From the NCBI RefSeq assembly GCF_029211225.1, contig NZ_JARGEM010000001.1:62001-126000 (forward strand): a stretch of 64,000 bases of DNA, given 5' to 3'. Numbering within the stretch: position 1 is the stretch's first letter; every line of letters starts with the position of its first letter. The notes beneath the pieces were generated by a model. That model had not been told where the DNA came from. It saw nothing but the letters and a program-made list of their open reading frames with translations, and searched no databases. Positions 60,406-64,000 of the stretch are shown here, in pieces. Source of the DNA: Antiquaquibacter metalliresistens (GTDB lineage: Bacteria; Actinomycetota; Actinomycetes; Actinomycetales; Microbacteriaceae). The position numbers were made by a program, and so were the translations under genes.

Positions 60406-60411
60406 AGCGTA
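60406..60411 (-). promoter_or_regulatory. Leaderless -10 element (TACGCT) of the AAA ATPase gene
   Basis: TACGCT on the minus strand ends 7 nt before the GTG at 60398. Confidence 0.4.
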
Positions 60412-60438
60412 CGGGGGCCGACCGACTGTACGGATCAC

Positions 60439-60490
60439 TTGACATGTTGTCTGAGATTCTTTACATTGGGCGCGTCAAAGATTCTTTACA
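60439..60490 (+). promoter_or_regulatory. Promoter with duplicated AGATTCTTTACA operator
   Basis: A near-consensus promoter has -35 TTGACA (60439-60444) and -10 TACATT (60462-60467) with 17-bp spacing. The 12-mer AGATTCTTTACA occurs at 60454-60465, over the -10, and again at 60479-60490, just before the ribosome site. Two direct copies 25 bp apart are a likely binding site for the XRE protein two genes on. Confidence 0.6.
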
Positions 60491-60500
60491 AGGAGGAACC

Positions 60501-60929
60501 GTGTCCTACGAGGAGAAGGGCGTCTGGGTGCTGGGCATCATCGCGGTCGTCGCCTACAGCATCTACGTGGCCATCGTGCTGAACGCCGCCGCAGGCGGCC
60601 CGCTCGTGGACGTCGCCTACCAGTGGCCGATGATCTGGACCATTGTCGGGGCGATCGTCGGAGGCATCGTTGTGACGATCTTCGTCGCCATCTTCTCGCC
60701 GCGCGATCGGGGACAGCGCGACCAGCGCGACCGGGACATCTACCGCTGGGGCGAGTACGTCGGTCACTCCTTCGTGATCGCGGGCGCGCTCGGCGCGCTC
60801 GCGCTCGCCATGCTCGACGCGCACCCGTTCTGGATCGCCAACGTGCTCTACCTCGCGTTCGTGCTGTCGGGCATCCTCGCCACGATCACCAAGCTCATCG
60901 CCTACCGCCGGGGACTGCCGACATGGTGA
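60501..60929 (+). CDS. Small four-helix membrane protein, operon leader
   Basis: A 142-residue protein with about four hydrophobic segments (for example VWVLGIIAVVAYSIYVAIVL and GYLGALALAMLD-like regions) and a charged middle loop rich in Arg, Gln and Asp. It resembles uncharacterised membrane proteins that pair with small XRE regulators. An excellent AGGAGG is 4 nt before the GTG. Its end overlaps the XRE gene by 7 bp. Function unknown. Confidence 0.75.
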   Translation: MSYEEKGVWVLGIIAVVAYSIYVAIVLNAAAGGPLVDVAYQWPMIWTIVGAIVGGIVVTIFVAIFSPRDRGQRDQRDRDIYRWGEYVGHSFVIAGALGALALAMLDAHPFWIANVLYLAFVLSGILATITKLIAYRRGLPTW

Positions 60930-61147
60930 AGCCGACCAAGGTCACCAACGCCATCCGCACCCTGCGGTTTCACCACGGCGAGATGACGCAGGCGGAGCTC
61001 GCCGACCGCATCGGCGTCACCCGCCAGACCGTCATCGCGATCGAGCAGGGGCGCTACTCCCCCTCGCTCGAGATGGCCTTCCAGATCGCCCGCGTCTTCG
61101 GCGTGCCTCTCGACGACGTGTTCCACTACCCCGAGGAGACGGCATGA
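60923..61147 (+). CDS. XRE-family helix-turn-helix regulator
   Basis: A 74-residue, single-domain DNA-binding protein: MTQAELADRIGVTRQTVIAI and EQGRYSPSLEMAFQIARVFG make up the full lambda-repressor-type helix-turn-helix, ending DVFHYPEE. It lacks an effector domain, so activity may depend on the membrane partner in front. The ATG at 60923 overlaps that gene by 7 bp, and the next gene starts inside its stop (ATGA). Confidence 0.92.
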   Translation: MVKPTKVTNAIRTLRFHHGEMTQAELADRIGVTRQTVIAIEQGRYSPSLEMAFQIARVFGVPLDDVFHYPEETA

Positions 61148-62100
61148 GAGCCATCCAGCAAGACCGCTACGGCGACGTCGACGTGCTCGAGTTGCGCGAC
61201 GTGCCCATCCCGAGCCCCGGCGACGACGAGGTCGTCGTCGAGGTTCGCGCTGCGAGCATCAACCCAGCCGATTGGCACCTCATGACCGGCCTGCCGACCA
61301 TGGTGCGCCCATTCCTCGGGCTCCGCGGTCCGCGCCAGGCGACGCGCGGCGTGGATGTCGCGGGCGTCGTGCACGCCGTCGGCACGAAGGTCACGCACCT
61401 GAGCCCCGGCGACGAGGTACTGGGCACGGCGCGCGGATCCTTCGCCGACTACGCCGTGGCGCGAGCCGACCGTCTCGTGCCCAAGCCCGCCGGGCTGGGG
61501 TGGGTGCAGGCGGCGAGTCTGCCGCTGGCGGGCAGCGCGGCCGTGCACGCGGTGCGTGGCGCGGAGGTGGCATCCGGCGATCGTGTGCTGGTGATCGGCG
61601 CGGCCGGCGGCATCGGCTCGATCGTGGTGCAGCTCGCGGTCGCCGCCGGTGCGACCGTCACGGGTGTGTGCAGCACGAGCAAGACCGACCTGGTGCGCTC
61701 GCTGGGCGCGAGTCGGGTGATCGACTACACGCGCGAGACGCTCGACGGCGTCTACGACGCGATCATCGACACCGCCGGTGGGCGTGCGCTCGACCTGCTC
61801 CGCGCGCACCTGACGGCCACGGGGGCCCTCGTGCTGGTCGGCGCCGAGGGCGGCGGGCGCGTGCTCGGCGGACAACGCCGCCAGTTCGCCGCGATGCTCC
61901 GCGACCCGTTCACGAAGCAGCGACTGCGGTCGGTGATCTCCTCGGAGACGCCGGAGGTGCTGCAGCAGTTGCTCGAGGCGGTGTCGGCAGGCGACCTGAG
62001 GGTGGTGATCGACCACGAACTGCCGCTCGATTCGGTGGCCGACGGCATCCGCTACCTCGCCGAGGGTCGTGCCCGCGGCAAGGTGGTCGTCGTGCCCTAG
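61144..62100 (+). CDS. Zinc-free MDR oxidoreductase (quinone reductase-like)
   Basis: A 318-residue NAD(P)H-dependent enzyme of the medium-chain dehydrogenase/reductase group. The catalytic domain has ASINPADWHLMTG and GVDVAGVV, without structural-zinc cysteines; the nucleotide-binding fold has VLVIGAAGGIGSIVVQLAVA. The family reduces quinones or enones. It is the last gene of the membrane protein-XRE operon. Its final CTAG is shared with the stop of convergent lspA. Confidence 0.88.
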   Translation: MRAIQQDRYGDVDVLELRDVPIPSPGDDEVVVEVRAASINPADWHLMTGLPTMVRPFLGLRGPRQATRGVDVAGVVHAVGTKVTHLSPGDEVLGTARGSFADYAVARADRLVPKPAGLGWVQAASLPLAGSAAVHAVRGAEVASGDRVLVIGAAGGIGSIVVQLAVAAGATVTGVCSTSKTDLVRSLGASRVIDYTRETLDGVYDAIIDTAGGRALDLLRAHLTATGALVLVGAEGGGRVLGGQRRQFAAMLRDPFTKQRLRSVISSETPEVLQQLLEAVSAGDLRVVIDHELPLDSVADGIRYLAEGRARGKVVVVP

Positions 62101-62621
62101 GCCTCGGGACGCTCGGCGGTCTCCGCGACCTCGGCTGGGGCCGCCTTGCCCCGGATCGGCACCTGCATCAGGGCGAGCACCCCGCCGAGGATCGCGCCGC
62201 CAACGATCGCGATGTCGGCGACGTTGCCGATGAAGAAGTTGCCGTAGCCGATGAAGTCCACGACCTTGCCGCGGAACACGCGGTCGCCGAAGTGCGTGAC
62301 GGCGCCGCCGAGCACGAGGCCGAACACGACCGCCCACCACCAGGAGCGCACGCGCCAGCCGTACCAGGCGATCGCCACCGCCGCGGCGCCCGCAACGAGG
62401 GCGAGCACCCAGGTGTACCCGGCGCCGAGCCCGAAGGCGGCGCCGGCGTTGTACACGAGTACGAACCGGATGAAGTCCCCGATCACCGGGATGACCTCGC
62501 CATCGCCGAGCGCCGCCTCCGCCCAGACCTTGCTGAGCTGGTCGGCGATCACGACGAACACGGCGAGCGCGATCACGAACCAGTAGCGGCGTTGCGGGGG
62601 ACGGGGTGTGGCCTCGGTCAT
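62097..62621 (-). CDS. lspA: Lipoprotein signal peptidase
   Basis: A 174-residue aspartic protease with four membrane helices that removes signal peptides from acylated lipoproteins. The first conserved stretch is VADQLSK-like (VIADQLSKVW), the second VYNAGAAFGLG. The two catalytic aspartates are in the FGDRVFRGKVVDFI and NVADIAIVGGAILG segments. The common GNLIDR form is replaced by HFGDRV, keeping the Asp. Several lipoproteins in this window would be its substrates. The ATG at 62621 follows GATAAT by 6 nt. Confidence 0.93.
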   Translation of the reverse strand: MTEATPRPPQRRYWFVIALAVFVVIADQLSKVWAEAALGDGEVIPVIGDFIRFVLVYNAGAAFGLGAGYTWVLALVAGAAAVAIAWYGWRVRSWWWAVVFGLVLGGAVTHFGDRVFRGKVVDFIGYGNFFIGNVADIAIVGGAILGGVLALMQVPIRGKAAPAEVAETAERPEA

Positions 62622-62627
62622 CGGGCC

Positions 62628-62633
62628 ATTATC
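62628..62633 (-). promoter_or_regulatory. Leaderless -10 element (GATAAT) of lspA
   Basis: GATAAT on the minus strand ends 6 nt before the ATG at 62621. It lies inside the end of the adjacent 51-residue gene. Confidence 0.45.
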
Positions 62634-62784
62634 GTGCACCCGGGTCATGCTCCTCGTCGGCCGAACGCGCGCGGTCGATCTCCACCTGCCGCCGGGCCGC
62701 CGGGATGAGCACCGCGAGCACGATCACGCCGAGCACGACGACGAGCACGCCGAACACGATCGGCACCAACCAGAACAGCTCCAT
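62629..62784 (-). CDS. 51-residue single-span membrane protein
   Basis: The ATG at 62784 overlaps the monooxygenase stop (ATGA). The product has a hydrophobic helix (LFWLVPIVFGVLVVVLGVIV) and a charged tail of about 20 residues rich in Arg, Glu and Asp. It is too short for most gene finders but has the base composition and coupling of a real gene. No family was recognised; it might anchor or assist the flavoenzyme. Confidence 0.6.
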   Translation of the reverse strand: MELFWLVPIVFGVLVVVLGVIVLAVLIPAARRQVEIDRARSADEEHDPGAR

Positions 62785-63890
62785 CAGCGCCCCGCCTGCA
62801 GTTTGCTCAGCGTGGCGATGACCTGACGGGCGATCATTCGCCCCGCCCGGTTCGCGCCGATCGTGGAGGCCTGCGGTCCGTAGCCGGCGAAGAACACGCG
62901 CGGGTCCTTCCACGACGCGCCCTGCGCCACGACGACGCCGCCCTCCTTCTCGCGCAGCTTCAGCGGGGCCAGGTGGCGCAGTTCGGGACGGAACCCGGTG
63001 GACCAGATGATGGCATCCGCCTCGACGAACGCCCCGTCGGCCCAGCGCACGCCCTTCGGTTCGATCGAGGCGAAGATCGGGCGTGGAGTGAGCACGCCGC
63101 GCTCGATTCCGGCCTGGATCTTGCGCGTGCGCGGCACCCCCGTGCCGCTGACGATGCTCGGCAGCGCGCGGCCGGCCCGAGCGGCCTCGTCCTGCGCGCG
63201 CACCGCCTCCATGCGCGCCTCGAGGTTCAGGTCGCCGTCTTCCAGAAAGTCGATCGGGCGGCGACTGACCCAGGTGAGCTTGGATGCGACGTTCTCGAGC
63301 TCCAGCAGAAAGCCGATCGCCGAGGTGCCGCCGCCGACCACCACGACGCTCTTGCCGCGGAAGTCCTCGGCGGAGGTGTACTCCCCGGTGTGCAGGTGTC
63401 GCCCCTCGAACGACTTCAGCCCCGGGTACCACGGGATGAACGGCGCGCCCCACGTGCCGGTCGCATTGACGACGGTGACCGTGGAGACCTCCTTCTCCTC
63501 GTCGTCGAGTGTGAACTTCACGGTGAGATCGGTGCCCAGATTCTCGACGGCGGTGACGTCGGCGGGGCGCACCACCTGCAGGCCGTAGTACTGCTCGTAC
63601 CGCGCGTAGTAGTCGGCCACGACGTCTTTGGCCGGCGCGTGCCGATCCGCGGTCTCGAAGCTCAGCCCCAGCGCGTCGAGGCCCGGAAGGTCGTTGATCT
63701 TGTGCGCCGAACCGATGCGCAGGGACTCCCAGCGGAACTGCCACGCGCCGCCCGTGCCGGGGCCGCGATCGAGCACCACGAAGTCGTTGCCGGGATCGAG
63801 CCCCAGACGTCGCAGATAGTACGAAACCGAGAGACCGGCCTGACCCGCACCGATGACGACGACCGAGGTGTCGGTAGTCGCGGAAGCCAC
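62784..63890 (-). CDS. Flavin-containing monooxygenase-like NAD(P)H oxidoreductase
   Basis: A 368-residue flavoprotein. The FAD-binding motif is VVVIGAGQAGLSVSYYL near the N-terminus, the NADPH site is VVVVGGGTSAIG near residue 172, and WSTGFRPEL and VFFAGYGPQAS lie in the C-terminal third. These are typical of CzcO/Baeyer-Villiger-like single-component monooxygenases. Two in-frame GTG codons are possible; the one at 63890 lies 6 nt after the -10 candidate TAGCCT and is preferred, and 63896 would touch it. The substrate is unknown. Confidence 0.88.
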   Translation of the reverse strand: MASATTDTSVVVIGAGQAGLSVSYYLRRLGLDPGNDFVVLDRGPGTGGAWQFRWESLRIGSAHKINDLPGLDALGLSFETADRHAPAKDVVADYYARYEQYYGLQVVRPADVTAVENLGTDLTVKFTLDDEEKEVSTVTVVNATGTWGAPFIPWYPGLKSFEGRHLHTGEYTSAEDFRGKSVVVVGGGTSAIGFLLELENVASKLTWVSRRPIDFLEDGDLNLEARMEAVRAQDEAARAGRALPSIVSGTGVPRTRKIQAGIERGVLTPRPIFASIEPKGVRWADGAFVEADAIIWSTGFRPELRHLAPLKLREKEGGVVVAQGASWKDPRVFFAGYGPQASTIGANRAGRMIARQVIATLSKLQAGR

Positions 63891-63896
63891 CGACAC

Positions 63897-63902
63897 AGGC
63901 TA
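63897..63902 (-). promoter_or_regulatory. Leaderless -10 element (TAGCCT) of the monooxygenase gene
   Basis: TAGCCT on the minus strand ends 6 nt before the second GTG (63890), supporting that start. Confidence 0.45.
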
Positions 63903-63970
63903 CCGGGCGCCGCGCGCGCCCGCGCTCGCCCACGGTGAACAACACCCGGATCGGGCGAAGACCGCGTGCT

Positions 63971-63987
63971 AAACTGCCGGTTAGTTT
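63971..63987. promoter_or_regulatory. TetR-type operator at the right window edge
   Basis: AAACTGCCGGTTAGTTT has AAACT/AGTTT arms and a near-symmetric centre; six of eight base pairs match. It resembles the ACCGGTTAGT-type operators of actinobacterial TetR proteins and overlaps a TAAACT -10 candidate (63970-63975), so a gene to the right is probably controlled by it. Confidence 0.4.
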
Positions 63988-64000
63988 TCTTCATCCCTGT

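Overview
The window is about 64 kb of very GC-rich DNA. Codon use, GTG starts, start/stop overlaps of the GTGA and ATGA type, an LAXTG-type sorting signal, cysteine synthase/serine acetyltransferase in tandem, a CydDC fusion and a mycobacterial-type DevR/DevS pair all point to an actinobacterium, probably Microbacteriaceae. No rRNA, tRNA, CRISPR array, transposase or phage gene was found. The gene content looks chromosomal.

Layout. 1-6.7 kb: the end of a sugar-catabolism operon (cupin isomerase-like protein, DUF4432 epimerase-like protein, RbsA-type ATPase, two RbsC-type permeases, lipoprotein binding protein). 6.7-9.2 kb: two LacI-type repressors and a 95-residue gene that matches only the C-terminal part of L-fucose/L-arabinose isomerase-type enzymes. 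9.2-19.6 kb: a low-oxygen/redox block with a flavin-binding protein, cydA-cydB-cydDC, a tandem universal stress protein and a DevS/DevR two-component pair, with two DosR-type boxes visible. 19.6-30.5 kb: zinc metallopeptidase, TspO-like protein, DHA2-type MFS pump, a cell-wall-anchored surface protein with its LuxR-type neighbour, acyl-CoA oxidase, SDR, TetR and thioredoxin. 30.5-42.8 kb: GNAT, RecQ, a 1410-residue secreted nuclease/nucleotidase, cysE-cysK, the divergent RimB/RimK pair and a DEAD-box RNA helicase with a long Arg/Tyr repeat tail.

43-64 kb: a lipoprotein hydrolase, DUF4406, a DeoR regulator, an RND pump, a MocR/YczE pair, a TipA-type MerR, a DUF4097-PadR operon, a WXG-like/DUF1023 pair with two more envelope proteins, a KimA-FluC-FluC operon, an AAA ATPase, a membrane protein-XRE-oxidoreductase operon, LspA, and a flavin monooxygenase coupled to a 51-residue membrane protein.

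The strongest candidates for something new are: (1) the DevR/DevS-Usp-CydABDC block with two DosR-like boxes, suggesting a hypoxia regulon built round cytochrome bd; (2) a RimK glutamate ligase fused to a C-terminal RCK_C (TrkA-C) ligand-binding domain and paired divergently with a RimB-type protease, in a window that also holds a KimA potassium importer; (3) a repeat family built on GGCGGGAG in two intergenic regions, one copy set with a 20-21 bp period; (4) a pervasive leaderless promoter architecture (TAnnnT followed by 6-8 nt and then the start codon) at more than a dozen genes.
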